In this document: positions 44,615-52,906 of the stretch, in pieces | Position numbering within the stretch: the first letter of the stretch is position 1 | Layout: every line of letters begins with the position of its first letter | DNA from: Maribacter orientalis | GTDB lineage: Bacteria; Bacteroidota; Bacteroidia; Flavobacteriales; Flavobacteriaceae | Length of the DNA stretch: 64,000 nt | Reading direction: 5' to 3' | Assembly: GCF_900109345.1 (NCBI RefSeq) | Contig: NZ_FNZN01000011.1 | Span: 1 to 64,000, forward strand | Notes under the pieces: generated by a model | The model's database searches: none | Seen by the model: only the letters and a program-made list of their open reading frames with translations | What the model was told of the DNA's origin: nothing | Made by a program: the position numbers and the translations under genes

Positions 44615-45188
44615 ACTATACGGTCTCGTTTTATCTGGAGGTAAAAGTACTCGAATGGGTACAGACAAAGGATTGATTGAATATCACGGCGTTCCTCAAC
44701 GTGAATACTTATACGATTTACTTAGTCAAGTTTGCGAAAATACTTTCATTAGTCTACGTGAAGAACAGGAAGATGAACTGCCAGCGGCTATTAAAACAAT
44801 TGTTGATTTAAATGAATTCAAAGGACCTTACAACGGACTTTTGTCAGCGCACAAAAAATATCCAGATGTGGCTTGGCTGGTTTTAGCCTGTGACCTTCCT
44901 CTAATGGATTTAGACGCCTTAAAAGAATTGATTTCCCAACGCGATAGCGCAAAAGAAGCAACTGCCTTCGCTTTAAAAGAGAATCCGCTACCAGAACCTT
45001 TATGTGCAATTTGGGAACCGCATGCGTTGCAACAATCTATTACTTATTTAGAAAGTGGGAATGGGACCTGCCCAAGAAAATATCTAATCAATCATAATAC
45101 GAAATTGGTGTTTCCGAAATATCAGAATGTTTTGTTGAACGCCAACTCTGAGGAGGATTATAAAGAGGCATTGAAGAAGTTGGCGTAA
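44598..45188 (+). CDS. mobA: Molybdopterin nucleotidyltransferase, MobA-like
   Basis: A 196-residue nucleotidyltransferase with the N-terminal P-loop-like LVLSGGKSTRMGTDKGL and the metal site VLACDLPLMDLDAL. The GG before the basic segment and the DKGL segment are those of GTP-specific MobA; CTP-specific MocA usually has AAG there. Aerobic CO dehydrogenases use the cytosine dinucleotide form, so either this enzyme takes CTP or MocA is encoded elsewhere. Overlaps moaC by 17 nt and precedes moeB by 2 nt. Confidence 0.82.
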   Translation: MTSIAKLYGLVLSGGKSTRMGTDKGLIEYHGVPQREYLYDLLSQVCENTFISLREEQEDELPAAIKTIVDLNEFKGPYNGLLSAHKKYPDVAWLVLACDLPLMDLDALKELISQRDSAKEATAFALKENPLPEPLCAIWEPHALQQSITYLESGNGTCPRKYLINHNTKLVFPKYQNVLLNANSEEDYKEALKKLA

Positions 45189-45190
45189 GC

Positions 45191-46258
45191 ATGAATAACG
45201 AACGTTACACCAGACAAACCACCCTTAAAGGCTTTGGCATAGAAGGTCAAAAAAAACTTACCGTAGCAAAAGTTTTGGTGATTGGTGCTGGAGGACTTGG
45301 TGTTCCAGTACTTACATACTTGAACGCAATGGGTGTAGGTGCCATTGGCATTGTGGATAATGATATTGTTTCGCTTACTAATTTACACCGCCAAGTACTA
45401 TATTCGGAAAGTGATATAGGCCAATCGAAGGTAAAAGCGGCGCTAAAGAAACTAAAGGCACAAAATCCAAATACCGAGATAGTCATTTTTAATACATTTT
45501 TAACCACAAAAAATGCTCTTAAAATTATAGCGGATTATGATATTGTGGTTGATGCATCAGACAACTTTCCTACCCGCTATTTAGTGAATGATGCTTGCGT
45601 AATTCTAAAAAAGCCTTTTGTGTATGGTGCATTGCATGGTTACGAAGGACAAGTAAGTGTTTTTAATTATAAGGATGGGCCAACCTATCGTTGTCTTTTT
45701 CCAAATATGCCTAATGAAAATGAGGTCCCAAATTGTAATGAACATGGCGTACTAGGAATCATTCCAGGTATCATAGGAAACTTACAGGCTTTAGAAGCTA
45801 TTAAAGTAATTACAGGAATTGGGGAAGTGCTTTCCGGAAAACTGTTGATTTTTGACGGACTCGTACAATCTTATCAAAAAATAAAATTCAAATTACAGCC
45901 TGAAAATCTCAAAATAGAAAAATTGCAAGATTTTTATGAGTGGAATGACCCTTGCGAAATCGTTCCAACAATTGAAGTAAAAGAGATTCAACAATTGTTA
46001 GTTGATAAGGCACAAATTATTGATGTACGTACAATTGAGGAATTTGAAAATTATCATCTACCAGATTCCGTTCATATTCCTTTAAATGAATTAAAAGCTA
46101 ATACAGGGAAGATCAATTTTTCACTCCCCGTGTATTTATTATGCCAATCTGGAAAACGAAGTGAGACCGCTTTAAAACAATTGCGCGAACAGTACCCGGA
46201 AAGTTCGCTTTTTAGTATTTTAGGAGGTCTAAACCAGTATTTAGCTATATGCTCCTAA
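45191..46258 (+). CDS. moeB: MoeB-type adenylyltransferase fused to a rhodanese domain
   Basis: A 355-residue protein that adenylates the MoaD C-terminus and can pass sulphur to it. The adenylation domain (1-245) has VLVIGAGGLGVPVLTYL, DNDIVSLTNLHRQVLY and DASDNFPTRYLVND. The rhodanese domain (about 265-350) has IIDVRTIEEFENYHLPDS and the active-site loop LLCQSGKRSE. The two CxxC zinc pairs of E. coli MoeB are not seen; only RCLFP and PNCNE remain, the latter holding the likely catalytic cysteine. Starts 2 nt after mobA and overlaps the TSUP gene by 10 nt. Confidence 0.88.
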   Translation: MNNERYTRQTTLKGFGIEGQKKLTVAKVLVIGAGGLGVPVLTYLNAMGVGAIGIVDNDIVSLTNLHRQVLYSESDIGQSKVKAALKKLKAQNPNTEIVIFNTFLTTKNALKIIADYDIVVDASDNFPTRYLVNDACVILKKPFVYGALHGYEGQVSVFNYKDGPTYRCLFPNMPNENEVPNCNEHGVLGIIPGIIGNLQALEAIKVITGIGEVLSGKLLIFDGLVQSYQKIKFKLQPENLKIEKLQDFYEWNDPCEIVPTIEVKEIQQLLVDKAQIIDVRTIEEFENYHLPDSVHIPLNELKANTGKINFSLPVYLLCQSGKRSETALKQLREQYPESSLFSILGGLNQYLAICS

Positions 46259-47022
46259 CGATTACCGAACTTGTAATATTAATGCTTGGCTTTATGGTCA
46301 TTGCAACGCTGTACTCTTCAGTAGGTTTTGGGGGTGGTTCTAGTTATTTAGCCTTATTGGCATTGGTTTTGACAAGTTTTTTCGCCATTAGAAGTACGGC
46401 TTTGATTTGTAATCTGGTCGTCGTTTCTGGAAGTACGTATCTCTATTGGAAAAACGGACACTTAGATTTTAAAAAGTTTTTACCTTTCATAGTTGCAAGT
46501 ATTCCTTTTGCCTTTTTAGGAGCGCGATTTCGATTATCTGAGCAAGTCTTCTTTATCATTTTAGGAGGTGCTTTAATTATTTCTGCCTTAGCGCTGATAT
46601 TTCAGACTTTAAAACTGAAGAAATCGGAAGAGGTGAATCCGAATTATCCCCCATATGTAACGTATTTGTTAGGGGCAGGAATTGGTCTGCTGTCTGGATT
46701 GGTAGGAATAGGAGGAGGTATTTTTTTAGCACCTATTCTTAATCATATGAAGTGGGATAAATCAATCAAAATTGCAGCGTTGGCTAGCTTTTTTATTCTG
46801 GTGAATTCTATTTCGGGCATAGGTGGTTTATTGACAAAAGGAATGTTCGAACTCCCTTGGATAGAAGCTAGTGGTCTAATTGTTGCCGTGTTTATAGGAG
46901 GACAAATTGGAATTCGTTTAAGCTTAAGTAAACTTACAGGAAACGGTATTAAAGTTGTTACGGCAATTTTGGTGTTGATTGTTGGAATTCGGGTTCTGTT
47001 TGTTAATGGGTTGCAGTTTTGA
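46249..47022 (+). CDS. TSUP (TauE/SafE) family transporter
   Basis: A 257-residue inner-membrane protein of about eight helices with the duplicated family motifs YSSVGFGGGSSYLALLALVL at the N-terminus and GLLSGLVGIGGGIFLAPIL in the middle. TSUP members export sulphur-containing anions such as sulphite or sulphoacetate. As the last gene of the cofactor operon (10-nt overlap with moeB) it may handle sulphur anions or molybdate-like oxyanions; the substrate is inferred only. No ModABC molybdate importer is in the window. Confidence 0.85.
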   Translation: MLLTITELVILMLGFMVIATLYSSVGFGGGSSYLALLALVLTSFFAIRSTALICNLVVVSGSTYLYWKNGHLDFKKFLPFIVASIPFAFLGARFRLSEQVFFIILGGALIISALALIFQTLKLKKSEEVNPNYPPYVTYLLGAGIGLLSGLVGIGGGIFLAPILNHMKWDKSIKIAALASFFILVNSISGIGGLLTKGMFELPWIEASGLIVAVFIGGQIGIRLSLSKLTGNGIKVVTAILVLIVGIRVLFVNGLQF

Positions 47023-47037
47023 AATCACCAAGATTTT

Positions 47038-47514
47038 TCAAGGATATTGCTCAAGTAAACCAAACTGCCATAGGTGATATTTAATATGCATGTAATGAAA
47101 TAACTCTACATCTGCATAAGAGACCTCACCCATGAAAGAAGCGTAAGGTATGTAATTTGGGTTATTGTCTTGAAAGGCATAATATTTTTCGACTGCATCA
47201 GGAATGTTTGTAATTGCTTCTTCTAGTGATGCGTATTTCAATGGCGGTAAATCTGCTTTTGTTTTTTCACTTGGTCTGTGAACCAAAACAGAACCACTTT
47301 TTATAAACTGCTGCATACCCAATTGTTGCTCAGAAGCAGGTTTTATTCTTTCCCCTTCAAATTTAGTCGTAGCAATCCCTAAAGCCATTATTAAATGTTC
47401 AACCATATGTTGAGGTGTCATGAGTCCGAAATTTGCTTTTGTGTCTAGGTCTAAGTTGTTCAAAAGCTCAGGAAATGTGTTGGTAAGAAATTCTCTTTTA
47501 CTAAGGGAGGTCAT
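47038..47514 (-). CDS. DinB/DUF1569-like protein
   Basis: A 158-residue cytoplasmic protein with a DinB-like four-helix layout. Candidate metal histidines occur in MTPQHMVEHL and FHYMHIKYHLWQF. The family includes thiol-dependent transferases; specific role unknown. It is the last gene of the minus-strand run that begins with moaA and converges on the TSUP gene with a 15-nt gap. Confidence 0.65.
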   Translation of the reverse strand: MTSLSKREFLTNTFPELLNNLDLDTKANFGLMTPQHMVEHLIMALGIATTKFEGERIKPASEQQLGMQQFIKSGSVLVHRPSEKTKADLPPLKYASLEEAITNIPDAVEKYYAFQDNNPNYIPYASFMGEVSYADVELFHYMHIKYHLWQFGLLEQYP

Positions 47515-47581
47515 TTTTTTTGTTGCTATTAAAAATTGTTCGGTTTTGTTACAGTTGGCCGAGTTAATGAAAAGTTATTGA

Positions 47582-48046
47582 TTATGGTTTAGTAACCACC
47601 TGGCTATTTTTCTTAGATTTCAAGAATCGATAAAAATATTGAAAGTTACCATTATACCAAATCGAAAATATAAATGCGACATACAGTATCCAATCGGGTA
47701 ATAACAAAGCGGTAGCGAAATATGTTTTTAAAACCAAAAAGGTCAATGCAAGTCCTGAAATACCTAAAGAAATATAGGTTCTCTTATCTTTTTTATTTAG
47801 CAAAATCATGGTGATAATTAATAGCCCCATAACAGGTTTGGTATGCAATAAAACAGGAACCAAGGTCGAATACTCAACATCAAAGAATAAGACCATAGCG
47901 CTCATATAGGCGGTCAAACAAAGCGGGCATTTGGGAATGAGAATCATTAAAATGGTGGAAAGAAAAGACATAGAGCCGCTTGCAGCTCCTGCTTTTTTGG
48001 CTGAAACAAATTTAGATTTACAGCAAGATGTCTTTATGGTTTCCAT
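47582..48046 (-). CDS. Membrane protein with cysteine pairs (MerC-like layout)
   Basis: A 154-residue protein with four predicted helices. An N-terminal TSCCKSK and a helix-start motif IPKCPLCLTAYMSAM give two cysteine pairs, as in small membrane metal carriers of the MerC type, but the similarity is only in layout. The C-terminus is lysine-rich and cytoplasmic. It follows moeA by 9 nt, so it is co-transcribed with cofactor genes. Metal or copper handling is conceivable, given the Cu-containing enzyme nearby; unproven. Confidence 0.6.
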   Translation of the reverse strand: METIKTSCCKSKFVSAKKAGAASGSMSFLSTILMILIPKCPLCLTAYMSAMVLFFDVEYSTLVPVLLHTKPVMGLLIITMILLNKKDKRTYISLGISGLALTFLVLKTYFATALLLPDWILYVAFIFSIWYNGNFQYFYRFLKSKKNSQVVTKP

Positions 48047-48055
48047 GCCAATAGT

Positions 48056-49279
48056 TTACCATTTTGTACGGTAAGGTACAAAAGGATAGACTTCATTCGC
48101 AAAAAATTGGCTTTTATTTTGCGGTAATATTAAAAAACCGTCTGTTTTTACAAGATTCGCAAAATCTCCTGAACCATTCCCTTTAATTGCTTCAGCAACT
48201 AATTTCCCATCTGGTTTACTTTCCAAAGTAGCTTCTAAGAAATAGACAAGGTCAGGTTTAAACTCCACATCGTTTTTGAGTTGCACGTAAAGTGTTTCCG
48301 ACACAATTCCTAGAGATTTATGCAGCCAAAACTGTAAATACATATACACACAAACAAAAGAAGAAACTGGATTCCCAGGAAGGGCAAAAATCTTTTTACC
48401 ATTGGTGTTGCTTCCAAACCAGAAAGGCTTCCCAGGGCGTTGTTGAATTTTATGAAAATGTTTTTTTACTTGTAGCTCCCCCAAAACATCGGGTAGGTAG
48501 TCGAACTTTCCTTTAGAAACACCACCTGTGAAAATAAAAAGATCATATTCCTTCAATAATCGTGAAATGGTTCTCAACATTTCTTCTTTGTCGTCGGCAA
48601 GATGTTGAAGTTCAGATAAAATCCCCCATTCTTTTAATGTTGCTTGAATACCGTAAATATTTGATCTACGAATCTGATGTAATTTAGGGGTTTCATATAC
48701 TGGTACCAATTCATCTCCGGTAGAGAAAATAACCACTTTAGGCATTTTCTTGACCAGCAAGGAAGCTTTTCCTACTGCAGCAGCAATATTTATTTCTGCA
48801 CTCGAAAGCTTTTCTCCTTGTTTGACAATTATGCTTCCTTGTGCAATATCTATTCCTTTGAAATGAACATTCTGTTTGTGATTTAAGATATCAAGATTAA
48901 TTGTCGCTTGATTGTCTTCAATTGTAAGGTCTTCATAACGGATTACGGTATTAACACCATTTGGCATAATAGCACCTGTCATCACTTCAATACAATTTAA
49001 ACTATTCTGTAACGATTGTTGTGGAGTTCCGGCAGCGGCAGTTGCTTCAATAGTGAACTTTCGCTGTCCCTTTTCGAAGGTTTCATAAGCAATAGCAATT
49101 CCATCCATTGTGACTCTGTCAAAAGGTGGGAAGTCACGGTCGGCGATTAAATCTTCAGCAAGATATGCTCCTATACAGTCTTCTAAATTTTTGTTTTCTG
49201 TTGAGAAATTACCTTTGTGTTCTTCTAAAATTGAAAGGGCTTTTTCGTAAGGGATAAAAAGGTTTTCCATTTCCTGCAT
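48056..49279 (-). CDS. moeA: Molybdopterin molybdenumtransferase MoeA
   Basis: A 407-residue enzyme inserting molybdate into molybdopterin. Visible are DRDFPPFDRVTMDGIAI, VMTGAIMPNGVNTVIRYED, VVIFSTGDELVPVYE, IFTGGVSKGKFDYLP (substrate-binding domain III) and FALPGNPVSSFVCVY, then domain IV. Two ATGs are possible (49279 and 49270); the second starts MENLFIPYEKALS. It lies 74 nt behind moaA. The Mog/MoaB adenylyltransferase expected to act just before it is not in the window. Confidence 0.93.
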   Translation of the reverse strand: MQEMENLFIPYEKALSILEEHKGNFSTENKNLEDCIGAYLAEDLIADRDFPPFDRVTMDGIAIAYETFEKGQRKFTIEATAAAGTPQQSLQNSLNCIEVMTGAIMPNGVNTVIRYEDLTIEDNQATINLDILNHKQNVHFKGIDIAQGSIIVKQGEKLSSAEINIAAAVGKASLLVKKMPKVVIFSTGDELVPVYETPKLHQIRRSNIYGIQATLKEWGILSELQHLADDKEEMLRTISRLLKEYDLFIFTGGVSKGKFDYLPDVLGELQVKKHFHKIQQRPGKPFWFGSNTNGKKIFALPGNPVSSFVCVYMYLQFWLHKSLGIVSETLYVQLKNDVEFKPDLVYFLEATLESKPDGKLVAEAIKGNGSGDFANLVKTDGFLILPQNKSQFFANEVYPFVPYRTKW

Positions 49280-49353
49280 TGGGAGTATTCATTTTTTTTA
49301 TTAAAGTTAGTCTCTTTAATTTTTGAAGCAATTTGAAATTCCAGAGAGTTTGT

Positions 49354-50337
49354 TTATCCGCCGATACTACTCATACTTTGCATTGCCGATGCAGGAGAAG
49401 TACGCATTTTTTCAGCTTCAAATCCGTCTTTTGGTTTCAAGCGAACGATTTCTCTGAATTTATTTGCCAGTTCTTCATCGGAAACTCCTGATCGCATATA
49501 ATCACGAATATTAAAAACACCATCATCATATAAGCAACTTTTAATTTCTCCTTTGGATGAAATCCGAAGTCGATTACACGTATTACAGAACGTTCTTGAA
49601 AATGCTGCAATAATACCGATATTTCCTTTATACTCGGGAACGGAAAGTAAACTTGCTGTATCACCATGTTTGCCTGGAAGTTTTTCCAATTCAGAATAAT
49701 GGGCTTTTAAATCCGTATATATATCACGGGCAGAATACATTTCTACATTTTCTTTATAACCACCGTTAAATGGCATTTCTTCAATAAAACGAACATCTAC
49801 TGGATGGTCCTTGGCCAATTCTGCCAAGGATATAATATCCTGAGTATTGATACCTTTCATGATAACCGCATTAAGTTTGATTTTAAAGCCGTTGTCGACC
49901 AACATATGAAAGGTCTGCATCACTTTTTCAAAATCATCACGACGGGTGATTTTATGAAAACGTTCCTTATCCAACGAATCGATACTAAGGTTGATTTTTG
50001 TGATTCCTAATTCCTTTAATTTCGGAATATGTTTTTGCAAAAGAGTACCATTTGATGTAATGTGAATAGACTTGTAATCGTTTAGACCTGCGGTATTCTC
50101 TAATAATTTCATGAAATCTTTACGAAGAAATGGTTCTCCACCGGTAAACCTTACTTTTTGAAAACCCAGTTTGCCCAACACTTTTAGTAATCGGGTAATT
50201 TCTTCATAACTTAGCAAATGTGCCTTGGGTTCATAGGTGATACCTTCTGAAGGCATGCAATAAAAGCACCGTAAATTACAGCGGTCCGTCACGGCAATAC
50301 GCACATAATCTATCGTTCTGTCAAAGGAATCTTTCAT
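49354..50337 (-). CDS. moaA: GTP 3',8-cyclase MoaA
   Basis: A 327-residue radical-SAM enzyme for the first step of molybdenum cofactor synthesis. The N-terminal [4Fe-4S] cysteines are C20, C24 and C27 (DRCNLRCFYC); FTGGEPFLRKDF follows; the C-terminal cluster has FCNTCNRLRISSKGEIKSCLY; and the chain ends in the functional di-glycine SSIGG. The ATG at 50337 was chosen over an in-frame TTG at 50352. It heads the minus-strand cofactor run and is divergent from the XdhC gene. Confidence 0.95.
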   Translation of the reverse strand: MKDSFDRTIDYVRIAVTDRCNLRCFYCMPSEGITYEPKAHLLSYEEITRLLKVLGKLGFQKVRFTGGEPFLRKDFMKLLENTAGLNDYKSIHITSNGTLLQKHIPKLKELGITKINLSIDSLDKERFHKITRRDDFEKVMQTFHMLVDNGFKIKLNAVIMKGINTQDIISLAELAKDHPVDVRFIEEMPFNGGYKENVEMYSARDIYTDLKAHYSELEKLPGKHGDTASLLSVPEYKGNIGIIAAFSRTFCNTCNRLRISSKGEIKSCLYDDGVFNIRDYMRSGVSDEELANKFREIVRLKPKDGFEAEKMRTSPASAMQSMSSIGG

Positions 50338-50366
50338 TTTCTTTATTAGCAATTAGAACATTGAAT

Positions 50367-50384
50367 ATAGCTAAATTTAGATAT
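50367..50384. promoter_or_regulatory. Near-palindrome between the divergent moaA and XdhC genes
   Basis: The perfect palindrome CTAAATTTAG (50371-50380) is extended to 18 bp with one mismatch (ATAG...ATAT). It lies within the 89-bp divergent intergenic region and could be an operator, though in AT-rich DNA such palindromes also arise by chance. Confidence 0.3.
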
Positions 50385-50426
50385 ATTAGAGGAGATATTG
50401 CTAAAAGAAAAAGAACTTATACGAAC

Positions 50427-51533
50427 ATGAAAGAAATAAAATCAATTCTGCAGCTTTATAATTCATTTAAGAATTCAGGTGAAAAATGTGCCATTGCACA
50501 AGTAGTTCGCGTAGAAGAATCATCATATCGAAGAGAAGGTGCTAGAATGCTAGTTTTCGAATCGGGTGTTTTCGAAGGTGGAATTAGTGGTGGATGTTTA
50601 GAGGGTGATGCCCTGCAACGCTCTCAAATAGCTATTTTAAAACAACAACCATCAATAGTTACCTATGATACATCTAAGGAAAACGAAATAGGGGTGGGTC
50701 TTGGCTGCAATGGAGTTATTGATGTCTTGATTTCACCAATTTCGGAAGACTCCTCCACTTTGAAAATGCTACAGAAATGTGTTTCAGACAGAGATTTTCA
50801 TGTTATCGCAACCGTGACTGCGCTAAATACTGATATTGATACGATACATTTGGGTAGAAGCTTTTATTATGATAAGAATTCGGCATCTTTAGAAGATTGT
50901 AAGCATGATGGATTGCGGAATTTTCTTCAAAATAAAATTCAAGACGTTTTGGGAAATCAAAAATCGATGACCTTTCATTTTGAGGAGGAAGGGGTGAAGG
51001 CTAGTGTTTTTATTGAAATGATTCCGCCACAATTTCACTTGGCAATTTATGGCGATAATTATGATGTTTACCCGTTACTGGAAATGGCCAAGTTGATGGA
51101 TTGGGACGTGAGTTTGGTTGGTAATGTCCAAAAACTCAAAAAGGAAAAGTTACAATCAGTAAAAAATATATACCCAAAGGATTTTGAAGAACGGCCAGTA
51201 ATCGATAACCGAACAGCTATCATTCTAATGGCCCATGACTATAAAACAGATTATGCAAATTTGCAAAAATTGATAAAAAGTGCGTCGCCATATATTGCTT
51301 CTTTGGGTCCGAGAAAGCGTTTTGATAAAATGATAACTGAATTTAAGGCAAACGGAATCGAATTTTCCGAGCAAGAAACACAACGTATTTTTGCTCCTTG
51401 TGGTTTAGAAATCGGGGCCAATACTCCCGAAGAAATAGCCATGAGTTTGTTTAGCGAAATTTTAAGTGTTTTTTCTGGAAATACTGGTGGGATGCTACGG
51501 AACAAGGTTGGACCTATTCATCAGCGTGTTTAA
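50427..51533 (+). CDS. XdhC/CoxI-family maturation protein
   Basis: A 368-residue protein of the XdhC family, which delivers the sulphurated molybdenum cofactor to Mo hydroxylases. The N-terminal CoxI-type domain has GGISGGCLEGDAL and GLGCNGVIDVLI; the C-terminal Rossmann domain has LAIYGDNYDVYPLLEMAK and SLGPRKRFDKM with CGLEIGANTPEEIAMSL near the end. The ATG at 50427 (MKEIKSILQ) is preferred over an upstream TTG at 50361. It is the second XdhC-type gene in the locus besides coxF and converges on the cysteine desulfurase gene with a 4-nt overlap. Confidence 0.88.
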   Translation: MKEIKSILQLYNSFKNSGEKCAIAQVVRVEESSYRREGARMLVFESGVFEGGISGGCLEGDALQRSQIAILKQQPSIVTYDTSKENEIGVGLGCNGVIDVLISPISEDSSTLKMLQKCVSDRDFHVIATVTALNTDIDTIHLGRSFYYDKNSASLEDCKHDGLRNFLQNKIQDVLGNQKSMTFHFEEEGVKASVFIEMIPPQFHLAIYGDNYDVYPLLEMAKLMDWDVSLVGNVQKLKKEKLQSVKNIYPKDFEERPVIDNRTAIILMAHDYKTDYANLQKLIKSASPYIASLGPRKRFDKMITEFKANGIEFSEQETQRIFAPCGLEIGANTPEEIAMSLFSEILSVFSGNTGGMLRNKVGPIHQRV

Positions 51534-52708
51534 AGAGCTCTCCGCTCCCAAAGAATATTACTATCCCGTTGCTTAGCAACCTCATTAGTTATAATTTCAA
51601 TTGCCTTTTCAATATCACTTTCTGAAGTATATCGTCCAATACTCAAGCGCAAAGAAGCATAGGCTAAACTACGTTCAACACCCATGGCGGTTAGAACATG
51701 GGAAGGTTCTACCGAGGCAGAATTACATGCTGATCCGTTTGAGAGAGCAATTTGTCTACTAAGAGCCGTTAGTAGATTGGTTCCGTCCACATAAGGGAAA
51801 GAAATATGTACTGTATTTGGTAATCGCTGGGAAGTAGTACTATTCGATATTGCTAATTCAATTTTGAGCAAACCTTTTTCTAGCTTATTTCGTAAAGTTC
51901 CCAAGCGTTCTATTTCTACCTTTAAATTATCATTGGCCAATGCAATAGCTTTTGAAAAACCGACTATTAAAGGTGTGTTAAGTGTACCACCTCTTTGATT
52001 TTTTTGTTGACCTCCTCCTTGGATCAAACTAGGTAAACCATTTCCGTCCTCATTATCCTTTATAAATACCAATCCAATTCCTTTAGGACCATATATTTTA
52101 TGAGCTGAAAAACACGCGAAATCTACTAGCTTAAATACTTTGCTTAAATCTACTTTCCCTAAAGCTTGGGTAGTATCGGAAAATAGCAAACTTCCATTTT
52201 CATGAGTTAGTTTTGATATTTCATCTAAGGGTTGAATTGTACCTGTTTCATTGTTGGCGTATAAAATAGACACCAGAATGGTATCAGGGCGTAGCATTTT
52301 GTTTAACATTTCCGTGGAAATCAACCCTTCAGAATCAACGTCCAAATAAGTAACCTCAAAACCATCTTCTTCCAAGAAAGCACATGTATCCAAAACAGCC
52401 TTATGTTCTGATTTTGTTGTAATGATATGATTTCCTTTGGATTGCATTTTGCGAGCAATCCCTTTTAAAACCATATTAATACTCTCTGTAGCACCAGAAG
52501 TATATACTAAACTTCTTGGCGAAATACCTAAATTCTTGGCAATTATAAGTGTAGCATCTTCAATAGCGCTTTTTGCTAACCAACCATAGGGATGATGACT
52601 ACTTGATGGATTTCCAAAATCCTGATAAAAATAGGGTAGCATACAATCTACTACTTCTTTAAGGCAAGGAGTCGTTGCATTGTAATCAAAATAGAGTTGG
52701 GAGTACAT
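51530..52708 (-). CDS. Cysteine desulfurase (NifS-like), beside coxM
   Basis: A 392-residue PLP enzyme: LYFDYNATTP at the N-terminus, TSGATESIN (70-78), PLP lysine K204 in FSAHKIYGPKG, GGGQQKNQRGGT, and the catalytic cysteine C328 in SNGSACNSASVEPSH. The ATG at 52708 was chosen because the protein then begins exactly at the family start; upstream in-frame codons add an atypical 31-residue extension. Divergent from coxM. It may supply sulphur for MoaD (through the MoeB rhodanese) or for the bridging sulphido ligand of the CO dehydrogenase. Confidence 0.9.
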   Translation of the reverse strand: MYSQLYFDYNATTPCLKEVVDCMLPYFYQDFGNPSSSHHPYGWLAKSAIEDATLIIAKNLGISPRSLVYTSGATESINMVLKGIARKMQSKGNHIITTKSEHKAVLDTCAFLEEDGFEVTYLDVDSEGLISTEMLNKMLRPDTILVSILYANNETGTIQPLDEISKLTHENGSLLFSDTTQALGKVDLSKVFKLVDFACFSAHKIYGPKGIGLVFIKDNEDGNGLPSLIQGGGQQKNQRGGTLNTPLIVGFSKAIALANDNLKVEIERLGTLRNKLEKGLLKIELAISNSTTSQRLPNTVHISFPYVDGTNLLTALSRQIALSNGSACNSASVEPSHVLTAMGVERSLAYASLRLSIGRYTSESDIEKAIEIITNEVAKQRDSNILWERRAL

Positions 52709-52828
52709 TTGTTGGGCTTCGTCGATTTCTACATTAAAGGTAAGTATTAAATAATTTTTGATGCTTACAAGTTTCAGAATGTTGTAATAAGAATGAGTCA
52801 AGGTTATATTTTTATTAAATTTTTGACA

Positions 52829-52844
52829 AATGACCTATGTCATT
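52829..52844 (+). promoter_or_regulatory. Inverted repeat AATGAC-N4-GTCATT upstream of coxM
   Basis: A perfect 6-bp inverted repeat with four-base spacer (AATGACCTATGTCATT). Its centre falls about 41-42 nt before the transcript start predicted from the -7 element at 52866, the classical position of a Crp/Fnr-type activator overlapping the -33 box. The family of the regulator is not known; none is encoded nearby. Confidence 0.5.
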
Positions 52845-52873
52845 GTTATTTTAATGTATTTAGGGTATATTTA
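52843..52873 (+). promoter_or_regulatory. Predicted cox operon promoter (TTG-N20-TATATTTA)
   Basis: A -33 TTG at 52843-52845 precedes TATATTTA (52866-52873), a one-mismatch -7 element, by 20 nt. Predicted start near 52878, giving a 29-nt leader before the coxM ATG. The weak -7 base fits a promoter that needs an activator. Confidence 0.45.
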
Positions 52874-52906
52874 TTACTTATTACGTAATTTAATTCCTAA
52901 AATATT

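Noticed and set aside
52709..52801. N-terminal extension of the cox-adjacent cysteine desulfurase to 52801
   Set aside because: The added 31 residues are unlike the family and run into the coxM regulatory region; the ATG at 52708 starts at the conserved YFDYNATTP segment.
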